DNA of 64,000 bases. Source: FEN-1219 sp963728995 (GTDB lineage: Bacteria > Pseudomonadota > Gammaproteobacteria > Steroidobacterales > Rariloculaceae). Below, one piece after another: positions 16,972 to 26,146 of the stretch (the stretch's first letter is position 1; each line of letters begins with the position of its first letter). The notes below the pieces were generated by a model, which was given only the letters and a program-made list of their open reading frames with translations, was not told the origin of the DNA and did not search any database. The position numbers were made by a program, and so were the translations under genes. The stretch covers positions 62,001-126,000 of the forward strand of contig CAVSMD010000009.1 of NCBI GenBank assembly GCA_963728995.1. The letters run 5' to 3'.

Positions 16972-18480
16972 TCATAGGCGCCGCCGGCCCGAGACCGGCT
17001 CCCTTGGGCTGGAAAGGAGCGCCTCGAGCAGCTCGGCGACCGGCACCTGCGCCACCGCTACCCCGCGGTCCGAAAAGCCGTACGGCACGACGAGTCGATC
17101 GCCATGCACGATCGCGCCACACGTGTACACGACGTTCGGCACGTAGCCCTCGCGCTCGTCCTCGGTGGGCTCCAGAAAAGGCTCCGGCAGATGCCCGATC
17201 ACTCGCCGCGGATCGGCGAGGTCGAGCAGCATGGCGCCGATCGTATAGCGCCGCATCGGCCCCACGCCGTGCGTGAGCACGAGCCAGCCCGCTTCCGTCT
17301 CGATCGGCGAACCGCAGTTGCCGATTTGCAGCAGCTCCCATGCGCGCTGCGGGCGATAGAGCTCCGCCACGTCGTTCCAATGGTGCACATCGTCCGACGT
17401 CGCCAAGTGCAGGTTCTCCCGGTCCTTGCGCGACAACATCACGAACTTGCCGTCGATCGGCCGGGGAAACAGGGCCATGCCTTTGTTCTGCGCAGCCGCC
17501 CCATTCAACGTGGAAATCGTGAAACGGACGAAGTCTTCCGTTTCGATGAGCTGCGGCAGGATCGAGAAGCCGTCGTATGCCGTGTAGGTAGCATAGTAGG
17601 TGACGCCACCGTCGGCGGCGGTGAAGCGCACGAAGCGCGCGTCTTCCATGCCGCGCGTCTCGTTCGGCCCGGCAGGAAAGAGCACACGCTCGCCGAGCTG
17701 CGAGTCGGCCTGGAACGTAGTCACGTAATTCGACGAGGCCAACGTGCGAATGACCTTCACCGTCTCGAACAGCACGGCGCGCGGCGGGCCGTGCGCTTCG
17801 AGCCCACTCAGCGATGCCTCCAGCTGAGCGAGCGTGAACTGCTCGCCGAGGCGGTTCAGCACGCTCGACGAAAGATCGTTGGCGACTCCGAGCTCGAGCA
17901 GCTTCGTGACGAAACGCGCCTTGTAGAAATGGCTGGGCGGTGTCCGCCGGCCGCTCACCACCAGCGTCCCAGGCTCGTCGAATGCGATGCTCGCGTCGGC
18001 ATCGAGCACCCCCGAGCGAAACTCGATCGAGGAGATGTGCCCTTCGCCCACCGCACGCAAGCTCATCACGAACCGCATCGAGCCGCCCGCGACACCTCGC
18101 TGATCAGGCGCCATCACGATCGAGGGATTGAACAACGCGGCTGCCTCGATCGCGTACTCGTGCGTGAAATAGGCGCCGATCAATAATCGCCGGTCGGCGG
18201 ACACGGCGGCAGGCTCGGCGACGTGCGCTGCCAGCGCGTCGAATTGCCGACTCAGCATTTCGCGAAACTGCCGATGCCGCCCGTCGAAGCACCGCATGAT
18301 CGACGCATTCAGCGCCGCCACTTCGGCCTCGGGAATCGCCAGTATCCGCTCCATCAACAGTCGTGCTCGCGACTGGCCGGGCAGCAGCGCTTCGTCGCCG
18401 GGAAGAAAGGGCTTGGCCAGCACGCGGCGGACATCGGGCAAGAGTCGATGGCGGGTGCGCGTGATCGTGGGAAACGTCAT
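16972..18480 (-). CDS. GH130-family glycoside phosphorylase/hydrolase
   Basis: A 502-residue cytosolic protein. The fold signatures of the GH130 (mannoside phosphorylase-like) family are visible: FPAGPNETRGMEDARFVRF, the catalytic-region GNCGSPIETEAGWLVLTHGVGPMRRYTIGAMLLD, and YVPNVVYTCGAIVHGDRLVVPYGFSD near the end. GH130 enzymes mostly act on beta-mannosides using phosphate. Its ATG overlaps the stop codon of the upstream GT4 gene (ATGA), so the two are translated together and probably act on the same glycan. Confidence 0.85.
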   Translation of the reverse strand: MTFPTITRTRHRLLPDVRRVLAKPFLPGDEALLPGQSRARLLMERILAIPEAEVAALNASIMRCFDGRHRQFREMLSRQFDALAAHVAEPAAVSADRRLLIGAYFTHEYAIEAAALFNPSIVMAPDQRGVAGGSMRFVMSLRAVGEGHISSIEFRSGVLDADASIAFDEPGTLVVSGRRTPPSHFYKARFVTKLLELGVANDLSSSVLNRLGEQFTLAQLEASLSGLEAHGPPRAVLFETVKVIRTLASSNYVTTFQADSQLGERVLFPAGPNETRGMEDARFVRFTAADGGVTYYATYTAYDGFSILPQLIETEDFVRFTISTLNGAAAQNKGMALFPRPIDGKFVMLSRKDRENLHLATSDDVHHWNDVAELYRPQRAWELLQIGNCGSPIETEAGWLVLTHGVGPMRRYTIGAMLLDLADPRRVIGHLPEPFLEPTEDEREGYVPNVVYTCGAIVHGDRLVVPYGFSDRGVAVAQVPVAELLEALLSSPREPVSGRRRL

Positions 18481-20735
18481 GAGGCCAGGGCTGCGTATGC
18501 GACCGGTTCCTCTGGCTCGAGCGCTTCCCCTGCGAGCTCGAGCATCTTCAAGAGCGCCAGCAAGAAGCAGATCGTGCTTTCGGCGCCTTGGTTGCGGTTG
18601 ATCTCCGCCACCCCCATGCCGTCACAACAGCCGGCCGTCGCGAAGTCGTACAGCGATACCCCTAGCCGGTTGGCGCCGAGAAACCAGGAGAACGCCTCGC
18701 GCATGCGCCGCAAGTAGTGCCGATCGGCCGTGACCTTGAACGCGTAGCCGAAAGCGAGCACGAACGCCGCCGCATCGATGGCCTGCTCGTCGGCCCTGGC
18801 TTTTTCCCCGCCGCGCCTGTGCCAGCCCGTGTTGCCCACCAGCTGTAGCCGATCGCCGGCGAAGCACACTTCCTCGAGGAACTCGAGCGCCTCGCGCGCA
18901 GCCCGCAGCGTGGCCCGCTCGCCCGTCACCTCGTAAGCAGCGAACAGCGCGAGCGGCAGGATGGCGTTGTCGTAGGTCAGCGTGGGCTCGAACCAGCGCC
19001 ATTCCTCCGTGGCGCACGCGTCATAGCGCTCGATCAACCTCCCGACCAGGTAGTCCAGCATGCTGCGCATCTCCGTCGCGCCCGGCGCGCCGACCAAGAG
19101 GCTCACGAGGCCCAACGCGGCTTGTGCGGTGCCGCGCGGGCCGAGCTGCCGCGCCTGCGGCAGGGCACGCGCGAACATGTCGCGCGCGAGCGATCGACAG
19201 CCCTCGTCCTCCGCGAGCGTGGCCGTCTCGCCCAACGCCCAAATCGCGCGGCCAATGCAGTCGTCCGATGCCGGCGCGGGCGCGAGCGACCGGTCGTAAC
19301 CCATGAAGTTGCGGAAGCTACCATCGAGCTCTTGCGAGCAATGCAGGTAGCTCAAGTACGTGGTGACGAGCGCCCGCGCCGCGGCGGACGCCTGCGCGCG
19401 ATCGGCGTGTACCGCCACGATCAGCGCGCGCGCATTGTCGTCGACGCAATAGCCGGTGCGCCGCGCCGGTATGGTGTACGTGGCGTGCTGAATGATGCCG
19501 GTGTCGTCCGTCATGCGTTGCAGATGATCGAGGCGCAGCTCGGGCAGAGCGCTGGCCACGGCCGGAGCGCGTGCGAGAGCGACGCGGGGCCGACCGCTAG
19601 CTCGCAGCGCCGCGCGCATCACGCCGAAATAGCTGTCCCCGATCTGTGGCCACTCCCTCGGTCGAGTGAATTCGAGGGCCGCCTTGCGCACGCGCTGCAA
19701 CTCCGCGGGGGATCTGCAAAGCTCGAGCAACGTCTGGCCCAGCGCCACATCGTCCTTGAAGGGGAACAGGCGGCCGCGCTCGTCCGCCAGGAGCTCCTGT
19801 GCATGCCAGTAGGGAGTGGATACCACGGCTGCACCCGCGCCCATCGCGTAGGACAACGCGCCGCTCGTGACCTGAGCCTCATTCAAGTACGGGCTCACAA
19901 AGATATCGGCGGCCTGCAGGTACTGGCGCAGCTCGTCGACCGAGACGAACTGCCCGCGAAACACCACGTGCTCGCGCACGCCGAGCTTCTCGGCTTCCCG
20001 TTCGAGCATCGTTCTATAAGCCTCGCCCTCGTGGCGAAGGACGACGGGATGAGTGGCGCCCACCACGAAGTAGATGAGATCGGGGAACTCGCGCACCACG
20101 GCCGGCAGCGCACGAATCACGGTCTCGATGCCCTTGTTCTGGCTCAGCAACCCGAACGTCAACAACAGGCGCCGTTGCGCCACGCCGAACCGCGCTTTGA
20201 GCGCCTCCTGATCGGGGTTGCGATCCATCACCGGAATGCCGTGCGGAATGATCCGCACCTTCTCGCCGCTGACACCGTACGAGCTCGCGAGCAAGTGCCT
20301 CGCAACCTCGCTCATGACCACGATCTGCGTGCAGTGAACCAACAGCTTCTGGACGATCGCCGCTTGATTCGCCGAGGGCCCCTTCAGCACGGTGTGCAGC
20401 GTCACGATGACCGGCACTCGCAGGGCTCGCACGAAGTCGAGGATGTAAGCACCGTCTTCGCCGCCGAAGATCCCGTACTCGTGCTGCACGCACACCAAGC
20501 GCACTTGACTGTAGTTGACGAACTCCGCGGCGCGCGTGTAATCGGCCTTCACGTTCTGCCGAATCTCGAACTTCACCTCGGCGGGATACTGGTATTGACC
20601 CGAAGGCTCGGTAACGGCCAGCACCATGGGCAACGCGCGCTGGTCGCCGCCGGTAACGGCAGCGGCGAGATCGGCCGTGAAGGTTGCGATCCCACAACGG
20701 CGCGGGCCGTACGTGCCGACAAATGCCACGGCCAT
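18477..20735 (-). CDS. GT4 glycosyltransferase fused to an alpha/alpha-toroid (six-hairpin-like) domain
   Basis: A two-domain protein of about 750 residues. The N-terminal GT4 part begins MAVAFVGTYGPRRCGIATFTADL. It contains RIIPHGIPV, LLTFGLLSQNKGIETVIRALP and the nucleotide-sugar region VSPYLNEAQVTSGALSYAMGAG. The C-terminal half (about 400 onward, DHLQRMTDDTGIIQHA, YCVDDNARALIVA, TYDNAILPLALFAAY) resembles an alpha/alpha-barrel of the glycoside-hydrolase type. I start at 20735 because homology begins there; the frame is open to 20894 and would overlap the regulator upstream. It is coupled to the GH130 gene. Confidence 0.8.
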   Translation of the reverse strand: MAVAFVGTYGPRRCGIATFTADLAAAVTGGDQRALPMVLAVTEPSGQYQYPAEVKFEIRQNVKADYTRAAEFVNYSQVRLVCVQHEYGIFGGEDGAYILDFVRALRVPVIVTLHTVLKGPSANQAAIVQKLLVHCTQIVVMSEVARHLLASSYGVSGEKVRIIPHGIPVMDRNPDQEALKARFGVAQRRLLLTFGLLSQNKGIETVIRALPAVVREFPDLIYFVVGATHPVVLRHEGEAYRTMLEREAEKLGVREHVVFRGQFVSVDELRQYLQAADIFVSPYLNEAQVTSGALSYAMGAGAAVVSTPYWHAQELLADERGRLFPFKDDVALGQTLLELCRSPAELQRVRKAALEFTRPREWPQIGDSYFGVMRAALRASGRPRVALARAPAVASALPELRLDHLQRMTDDTGIIQHATYTIPARRTGYCVDDNARALIVAVHADRAQASAAARALVTTYLSYLHCSQELDGSFRNFMGYDRSLAPAPASDDCIGRAIWALGETATLAEDEGCRSLARDMFARALPQARQLGPRGTAQAALGLVSLLVGAPGATEMRSMLDYLVGRLIERYDACATEEWRWFEPTLTYDNAILPLALFAAYEVTGERATLRAAREALEFLEEVCFAGDRLQLVGNTGWHRRGGEKARADEQAIDAAAFVLAFGYAFKVTADRHYLRRMREAFSWFLGANRLGVSLYDFATAGCCDGMGVAEINRNQGAESTICFLLALLKMLELAGEALEPEEPVAYAALAS

Positions 20736-20842
20736 CGCGCGCTCGGGCGACTCCACGCCCGCGACATGCTGCGCGCCGTCGACCCGTGGGCGCGACGAGA
20801 CGCGCGCCACGTCCTCGTTAGCAACCGGCGGAACGAACGCCA

Positions 20843-21550
20843 CTATCCGAGCACTTCGGCATACGTCGCCTTGGCTGCGGCATAGCAGCCGCAAGCCGCG
20901 CCTTCCAACCCGGGCACGTCCAGGATCTCGAGCCTGCCGCGCGTGTAGTGAATGAGGTCACGCCGCTGCAGAGCGCTCGCGGCGCGCGTTACGCCCACGC
21001 GGCGCACACCCAGCATGTACGCGAGAAACTCGTGGGTGATGTGAAATTTATTCGAATGCGCTCGATCGCGGGTCATCAGCAACCAACGCGCGAGCCGCGG
21101 TTCCACGAAATGGTAGCGCGTGCACGCAGCGGTTTGCGCGATCTGACTCAACGACACATACAGGTAGCGCTGCAGAACACGCCGCAGTGCAGAGCTGCGG
21201 GCGAGCTCGCGCGACAACGTGGCGGCCTCCACCTTCCACGCCAGGCCGGCACCCTGCACCAGTGCCCGCAGTGGCACGACACGCACGCCGAGAATCAACG
21301 ACGTGCCGACCATGCCTTCGTTGCCCACGAGCCCCACTTCGAGCTGCGCACCGCCGTCGACCGGCGAGATCAGCGAGATGAAGCCATTGATCGGAAAGAA
21401 CGCATGCCGGACCGCGTCGCCGACTTCGGCCAGCGTATTCGCCTCGACGAGATCGACGGGGTCGTGGTTGGTCAGCAGACGCCGGCGGTCGGCGGCGGGC
21501 AGCGCCGCCAGCAGCAGATTGTCCGGAAGCGAGCGCTTGCGCTCTGACAC
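20843..21550 (-). CDS. Crp/Fnr-family transcriptional regulator (paralog 2)
   Basis: A 235-residue protein with an N-terminal cyclic-nucleotide-binding-like domain (residues about 10-125, FFPINGFISLISPVDGGAQLEVGLVGNEGMVG) and a C-terminal winged helix (ITHEFLAYMLGVRRVGVTRAASAL). The nucleotide-binding pocket lacks an obvious cAMP signature, so the ligand is unknown. It is probably co-transcribed with the GT4 and GH130 genes and has a TCTGTGCG motif 66 bases upstream. It is paralogous to the next upstream gene. Confidence 0.85.
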   Translation of the reverse strand: MSERKRSLPDNLLLAALPAADRRRLLTNHDPVDLVEANTLAEVGDAVRHAFFPINGFISLISPVDGGAQLEVGLVGNEGMVGTSLILGVRVVPLRALVQGAGLAWKVEAATLSRELARSSALRRVLQRYLYVSLSQIAQTAACTRYHFVEPRLARWLLMTRDRAHSNKFHITHEFLAYMLGVRRVGVTRAASALQRRDLIHYTRGRLEILDVPGLEGAACGCYAAAKATYAEVLG

Positions 21551-21615
21551 TTTGAGCTCCGTCGGCGACGGCCAGGGGATCGGGCCACGCAGCTTGGCGC
21601 TCTTTGGTGCGCGCC

Positions 21616-21632
21616 TCTGTGCGGTAGAACAC
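21616..21632 (+). promoter_or_regulatory. TCTGTGCG motif, copy 3
   Basis: Sequence TCTGTGCGGTAGAACAC matches the consensus except for A in place of the conserved middle C. It lies 66 bases upstream of the regulator at 21550. Confidence 0.5.
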
Positions 21633-21687
21633 GCAGCCTGCGCGCTCCGGGAGGCCTGTCGAGACGCGCCGGGCCGTTAACGCTCGC

Positions 21688-22434
21688 TCAAGTCTCGAGC
21701 ACGGGCACCGGTGCCTCGAAGCGAGGCGTGAAATACGGAAACAGCCGGTCCGTTTCCTTCTTGACCACGGCATAGCATTCGCACGACAGCTCTTCCAGCC
21801 TCGGCCGATCGATGACCGTGATCGTCCCACGACTGTAGCGAATCACGCCGAGCTTCTGCAGCTTGCCGGCGGCCGTCGTCACGCCCTCGCGGCGCACGCC
21901 GAGCATGTTCGCGATGAGCTCTTGGGTCATGCTCAGGCTCGGGCCGGACAACCGATCGAGCGATAGCAACAACCAGCGGCAGAGCTGCTGATCGACCGAA
22001 TGATGCCGGTTGCAAACCGCGGTCTGCGCCATCTGCGTGATCAAAGACTGCGTGTAGCGCAGCAGCAGCTGCAACATATGGCCATGGCGCTCGAACTCCT
22101 CCTTGAGGGCGCGGCTCGACAGCTTGAAAGCGAAGCCCGCGCTCTGCACTACTGCGCGACTGGGCGTAGTTTCGCCTCCCATGAACAGCGACACGCCCAC
22201 GACTCCTTCGTTGCCGACCACGGCGATCTCGGCCGACCCACCGTCCTTCAGCACGTACAGCAGCGAGATGATCGAGTTCGTCGGAAAATACATGAAGCGC
22301 TGCACGTCACCCGATTCGTACACGCTCATACCGAGCGGCATCTCGACGAGCTTCAGCTGCGGAAACAGCCGGGCCGCTTCCTCGGCGGGAAGCGCCGCGA
22401 GCACGTGGTTTTCGCGTGGATCTGAATGAGGCAT
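21688..22434 (-). CDS. Crp/Fnr-family transcriptional regulator (paralog 1)
   Basis: A 248-residue paralog of the preceding gene. It has a sensor domain (FMYFPTNSIISLLYVLKDGGSAEIAVVGNEGVVGVSLFMGG) and a DNA-binding helix-turn-helix (MTQELIANMLGVRREGVTTAAGKLQKLG). No Fnr-type N-terminal cysteine cluster is present, so it is not an obvious oxygen sensor. It lies inside the EPS region and is one of two candidates to bind the repeated intergenic motif. Confidence 0.85.
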   Translation of the reverse strand: MPHSDPRENHVLAALPAEEAARLFPQLKLVEMPLGMSVYESGDVQRFMYFPTNSIISLLYVLKDGGSAEIAVVGNEGVVGVSLFMGGETTPSRAVVQSAGFAFKLSSRALKEEFERHGHMLQLLLRYTQSLITQMAQTAVCNRHHSVDQQLCRWLLLSLDRLSGPSLSMTQELIANMLGVRREGVTTAAGKLQKLGVIRYSRGTITVIDRPRLEELSCECYAVVKKETDRLFPYFTPRFEAPVPVLET

Positions 22435-22488
22435 CCGGGGGGACTCCTGGGCGCCAGAGACGCCGGTGATCAGAGCACTGTACGCGCG

Positions 22489-22505
22489 TATGTGCGATAA
22501 GGCAC
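22489..22505 (+). promoter_or_regulatory. TCTGTGCG-like motif, copy 10 (degenerate)
   Basis: Sequence TATGTGCGATAAGGCAC matches 10 of the 12 fixed positions. It lies 54 bases upstream of the Crp/Fnr regulator at 22434. Confidence 0.35.
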
Positions 22506-22576
22506 GTTACACACGGTGTTCACGCTGATTTAGAGCTGAATACGCGTCGCGGACATAGTGTTCGGCACCGGACGAA

Positions 22577-23992
22577 TCAGAATGTGCGTGCGAAAATGAA
22601 CGATGCCAGATTTTCGCGGTAGCTCAACGCCGCGGCCTGGGCCGCCGCTTGCTGCCGGCGCTCGAGCTCGAACGACAGCCGCATCTGCCGTCCCAACCGG
22701 TAGCTCACACCGGCCGTCGTTGCGGCCAGATCGCTCTCTTTACCGTCCGCAAACTGCCGATCCGCGCGCATGGCACGCAGATACAGCTGCGTGCGGGACC
22801 CTGGCCGCCATGCGGCCGAGAGGTTGGCGCCCGACTGCCGCTCATCCGCCAACGGCACGCCGTTCACCAGGGTTCGATCGTCGCGCGACTCGTCGAACAC
22901 CGCGATCGCGAAGTCGTAACGCTCCCACTTCAAACTCAAGCTCCACTCAAGGCGCTTCGATATGTAGCGCTCGGCGCTGCCGGCGCGGAACAGGTAGTCG
23001 TTGGGCTCTTGGGGATCTGACAGGCCGCCGCGGCTGAAGCGATCGTTGGCGCTCGTCGTCGGTGTTTCGTTGTAGCTCAACGCCGTGTGGCCGCGATTGA
23101 AATCGTAGTCGAGCTTCCCGCGCCACGAGGAACCGAAACTGCGGTCGCCCAAAGCGAGCTCGGCCCGGAACCGTTCGCCGGCTTGACGCACGATCCCCGC
23201 TTCCCACAGTGAGTCAGTCAAGCCGGGGTCGAGCGGCGTGTCCCAGGGGCTCTCCTTGCCGGCCACCACGAACAGGCGCGTGGCCGGGCTCACCCAATAC
23301 CCGAGCTCCGCGTAGGCCTGCTGGTAGCGATAGTCAGAGGCGAACGGTACGCCATAGTCGACGTTCTGATAGACGTAGCGCGCAGCCCAGCTCAGCCCGA
23401 CGCCCTTGCGATAGTTGTCGACCGATACGGCGGCGCCGTCGGACGCGTAGTCCGTCAACCCGCCGGCCGCGGCAAGCGGAGCAGCGTAGCGCACCCAGGT
23501 GCGGCGGACATTCCCGTTCACCACGATGTCGTCGCCAACGGGTACTTTGAACGACGGACCGACGTAGAGATCGTCGCGATTGACCCGATTGCCGGTGATC
23601 GCGAGATTGTCGAAGGAAATCGTGCCCTCGGGATCGAGGATGGCCTCTGAGCGACTGCCACCGAAGTCCAGGAACAGGCGGTCGGGCACCATGCCGAAGG
23701 ACAGGTCGGCATCGAGCACGTGGTAGATCTCACTCTCGCCGCGTTCCTGGTAGCGGTACGCGTCCATGCGGTACGCGACGTCGGCGGTCAGCTTCGACGT
23801 GTTCTGGGAATACGTGAATCCCGGACGCAGCAGCACGACGTTGGCCGCCTCCGGGCCGGCTGGCACGAGCGTCACGTTATCGGTGTGGGTCACGCCGACC
23901 GATAAGTTCGGCTCGAACTCGCCCGCCACGACCACGCCGGTCATGGCCATCAGACATAGGCCGACGAATCTAGACAATGACTTCCCCCCCAT
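22577..23992 (-). CDS. Outer-membrane beta-barrel protein of the EPS/PEP-CTERM-associated type
   Basis: A 471-residue exported protein with a signal peptide (SRFVGLCLMAMTGVVVAG) and a mature part made of alternating amphipathic strands that ends in Phe (ASFIFARTF), as expected for a beta-barrel. It opens EFEPNLSVGVTHTDNVTL, like the TIGR03016-type outer-membrane proteins often found with EpsE/EpsF/EpsG. It may be the outer-membrane channel or a barrel that assists EPS secretion. It follows the PhyH gene on the same strand. Confidence 0.75.
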   Translation of the reverse strand: MGGKSLSRFVGLCLMAMTGVVVAGEFEPNLSVGVTHTDNVTLVPAGPEAANVVLLRPGFTYSQNTSKLTADVAYRMDAYRYQERGESEIYHVLDADLSFGMVPDRLFLDFGGSRSEAILDPEGTISFDNLAITGNRVNRDDLYVGPSFKVPVGDDIVVNGNVRRTWVRYAAPLAAAGGLTDYASDGAAVSVDNYRKGVGLSWAARYVYQNVDYGVPFASDYRYQQAYAELGYWVSPATRLFVVAGKESPWDTPLDPGLTDSLWEAGIVRQAGERFRAELALGDRSFGSSWRGKLDYDFNRGHTALSYNETPTTSANDRFSRGGLSDPQEPNDYLFRAGSAERYISKRLEWSLSLKWERYDFAIAVFDESRDDRTLVNGVPLADERQSGANLSAAWRPGSRTQLYLRAMRADRQFADGKESDLAATTAGVSYRLGRQMRLSFELERRQQAAAQAAALSYRENLASFIFARTF

Positions 23993-24068
23993 TCAGGTCG
24001 TCCCGCGCGGCGCGAGCCGCGGCAGCGCATTGCGGCCCGATATCGCCGCACGGAGCCAGACCGAGCCA

Positions 24069-25034
24069 TCAGCGACGAGCAAGGGCTCGTCCACCAACCA
24101 CGCGTGCGAGCAACCGTACTTTCAGCCAGAGAGCCGCTGGGCTCGAGCGCAATCCCTGGCGAACCCGTCGAGCGGCATAGATCAGAAAGCCGCCGTGCTT
24201 GAGCCAACGAGCACGGCGGCGGGCATTCGCGGTGTCACTCGACCCCAAAGTGACCGCACGCGCATGGCGAGCGATCACGGGCGGAGCCGTGAACGCGACG
24301 ATGTAAGTCAGCCGATCCACGGCGGAGACATTCGGCCCCGCCGAGTGCAGCGTTCGGCCGTCGTGCGCGATGCAAAAGCCGGCCGCGACTGGCATCTCGA
24401 CGGCCGAGGACCCGTCGACGCATTCCGGGCGGCACTCGAGAGCATGGACACGCGGATCGTTGTTGAGCCAACGGTGCGGCAACAGCGGCCCGCGATCCGA
24501 TCCCGGTATGTAGCGCATGCACCCCGCTTCCGTGGGCGTGTCTTGCAACGGCAGCCAGAAACTCACCTGCCGGTAGCGAAGGTGCTCATGGGTGTGGTGA
24601 GCCTCGTCTTGATGCCACGGCGTGGCGGCGGCGCTATGCGCGGGCTTGAGAATGCTGTGATCGAAGCTGAATTCCGCATCCTGCCCGAGCAGTTGCCGCG
24701 CCGCTCTCGAGATCTGCCGGAAGTACTCGGTGCGCAGGAGCTGCGGCGCGAATACCGACGGCTTGATCATCTGCGGCTGAACGGCCGCGCTGGCGTCGGT
24801 GTCCAAACCGAGCATGTCGAACTGCTGACCTTCGTCGCGCCCCACGCGTCGCTGGAAGAAGCCGATCAGCAACGCGCGTACTTCCGCCATGTCTCTCGCG
24901 CTGCACAGCCTTGGGACCACCACGAAACCGCTGTCGGCATACTGCCGCAGACTCGCGGGCGACAGCACCGCGACCGGGGTGGCGTCCGTCGGCGTCGACG
25001 CGACGGGGAGAACGGCGTGGCTCACTGGCGACAT
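24069..25034 (-). CDS. Phytanoyl-CoA dioxygenase (PhyH) family protein
   Basis: A protein of about 320 residues with the double-stranded beta-helix of Fe(II)/2-oxoglutarate oxygenases. The metal triad is visible as His and Asp in TPWHQDEAHH plus the distal His in TLHSAGPN, followed by the 2-oxoglutarate-binding Arg region. The typical N-terminus LSPASLRQYADSGFVVVPRL is present. I chose the ATG at 25034; a GTG at 25097 is also possible. It is divergent from a cupin-type oxygenase, and both may share the regulatory site between them. The substrate is unknown; in this setting it may modify a sugar or amino-acid decoration. Confidence 0.8.
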   Translation of the reverse strand: MSPVSHAVLPVASTPTDATPVAVLSPASLRQYADSGFVVVPRLCSARDMAEVRALLIGFFQRRVGRDEGQQFDMLGLDTDASAAVQPQMIKPSVFAPQLLRTEYFRQISRAARQLLGQDAEFSFDHSILKPAHSAAATPWHQDEAHHTHEHLRYRQVSFWLPLQDTPTEAGCMRYIPGSDRGPLLPHRWLNNDPRVHALECRPECVDGSSAVEMPVAAGFCIAHDGRTLHSAGPNVSAVDRLTYIVAFTAPPVIARHARAVTLGSSDTANARRRARWLKHGGFLIYAARRVRQGLRSSPAALWLKVRLLARVVGGRALARR

Positions 25035-25137
25035 GGTGGGAGGCACGCGGGCACCCTCGAGTAGTGGCGGCCTCGGTACCTGCGTTACCGAGCACACGCC
25101 ATGGTGCCAGCCAAAATAGGCGGATCGCTCCGGCCGC

Positions 25138-25154
25138 TCTGTGCGGCAGCGAAC
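25138..25154 (+). promoter_or_regulatory. TCTGTGCG motif, copy 4
   Basis: Sequence TCTGTGCGGCAGCGAAC matches all fixed positions of the consensus. It lies between the divergent PhyH and cupin-like genes, 27 bases before the latter. Confidence 0.6.
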
Positions 25155-25180
25155 AGACCGTGCCCCGAGGCGCGCCGAGC

Positions 25181-26146
25181 ATGCCGGGCATGTCCTCGAT
25201 ACAGGTGTGCCTACCCGGCGCCGACCGGACTGATTTCGGCCAGCGGCCCTTGGTAGCCACGCACAGTCTCGAGCACCACGAGCTGTTCACGGACGAAGCG
25301 CTCGCCGATCTGCTCGATCGCTTCCCGCGCCAGCACCTGTACGCGTTGACGATGGGCAGCGATCCCACGCGTGCCGACGAGAACCGGCTGGCGATTCACG
25401 ACGGGGTGAGCGGCGCCGAGCTGTTGCGCGCCGTTAGAAACGGCCGCCTATGGCTCAACGTGACGAGGGTCGATCGGGCGGATCGGCAGTATCGTGCGCT
25501 GATCGATGAGCTGTATACGCAGCTTGCGGCCTGCGTGCCGGGCTTTGAGCCTGCGAGCTCCCAAGGAACGCTGCTGATCTCGTCCCCACACGCGATGGTC
25601 TACTACCACGCGGATGCCCCGGCCTCCGTGCTCTGGCACATTCGCGGCCACAAACGCATCTGGATCTACCCGTCGCTCGACGAGCGCTACATGAAGCGCG
25701 AGTTCCTCGAAGACATATTCGCCGGCGTGCGCCACGAATACCTCCCCTACGATCCGGCTTTCGACGACGGCGCAATCAGTTACGAGCTGGTACCGGGGCA
25801 ATGGAGCACTTGGCCACAGAACGCGCCGCATCGCATCACGAATCTCGGCAGCGTGAACGTTTCCCTGGCCACGGAATATTTCACGGCGGCGACACGGCGG
25901 CGGCAACGCGTGTACGTGGCCAATCATTTCTTTCGCACGCGCCTACGTGCGAAGAACATCGCGGCGAGCGAAACCGGCGCCGGCGCCACTTTGAAGACCC
26001 TCGTTCACGGCGTGGCACACAGACTCGGCCTGGCGCGGCTGGAATACCGACAGCATGTGCCTGCCATGCGCGTCGACGCAGATGCACCTGGCGGCGTGGT
26101 CGCGCTTTGCAACCACGGCCCCGACGGGACCATGTGTACGCAGTAG
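25181..26146 (+). CDS. Cupin/JmjC-like protein, possible Fe(II) oxygenase
   Basis: A 321-residue protein resembling the cupin_8/JmjC-like group. YYHADAPASVLWHIRGHKRIWIYP contains a HxD-type metal pair, and GQWSTWPQNAPHRITNLGSVNVSLATEYF contains the distal His and the end of the barrel. The catalytic activity is not proven. The start is uncertain between 25181 and 25190. Its last codons overlap the start of the acetyltransferase gene, so the two form an operon. Confidence 0.65.
   Translation: MPGMSSIQVCLPGADRTDFGQRPLVATHSLEHHELFTDEALADLLDRFPRQHLYALTMGSDPTRADENRLAIHDGVSGAELLRAVRNGRLWLNVTRVDRADRQYRALIDELYTQLAACVPGFEPASSQGTLLISSPHAMVYYHADAPASVLWHIRGHKRIWIYPSLDERYMKREFLEDIFAGVRHEYLPYDPAFDDGAISYELVPGQWSTWPQNAPHRITNLGSVNVSLATEYFTAATRRRQRVYVANHFFRTRLRAKNIAASETGAGATLKTLVHGVAHRLGLARLEYRQHVPAMRVDADAPGGVVALCNHGPDGTMCTQ

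Noticed and set aside
22577..25034. An exosortase/PEP-CTERM sorting system
   Set aside because: The barrel protein and EpsE/F/G resemble genes of such systems, but I see no exosortase-like membrane protein and no PEP-CTERM tail in this window.
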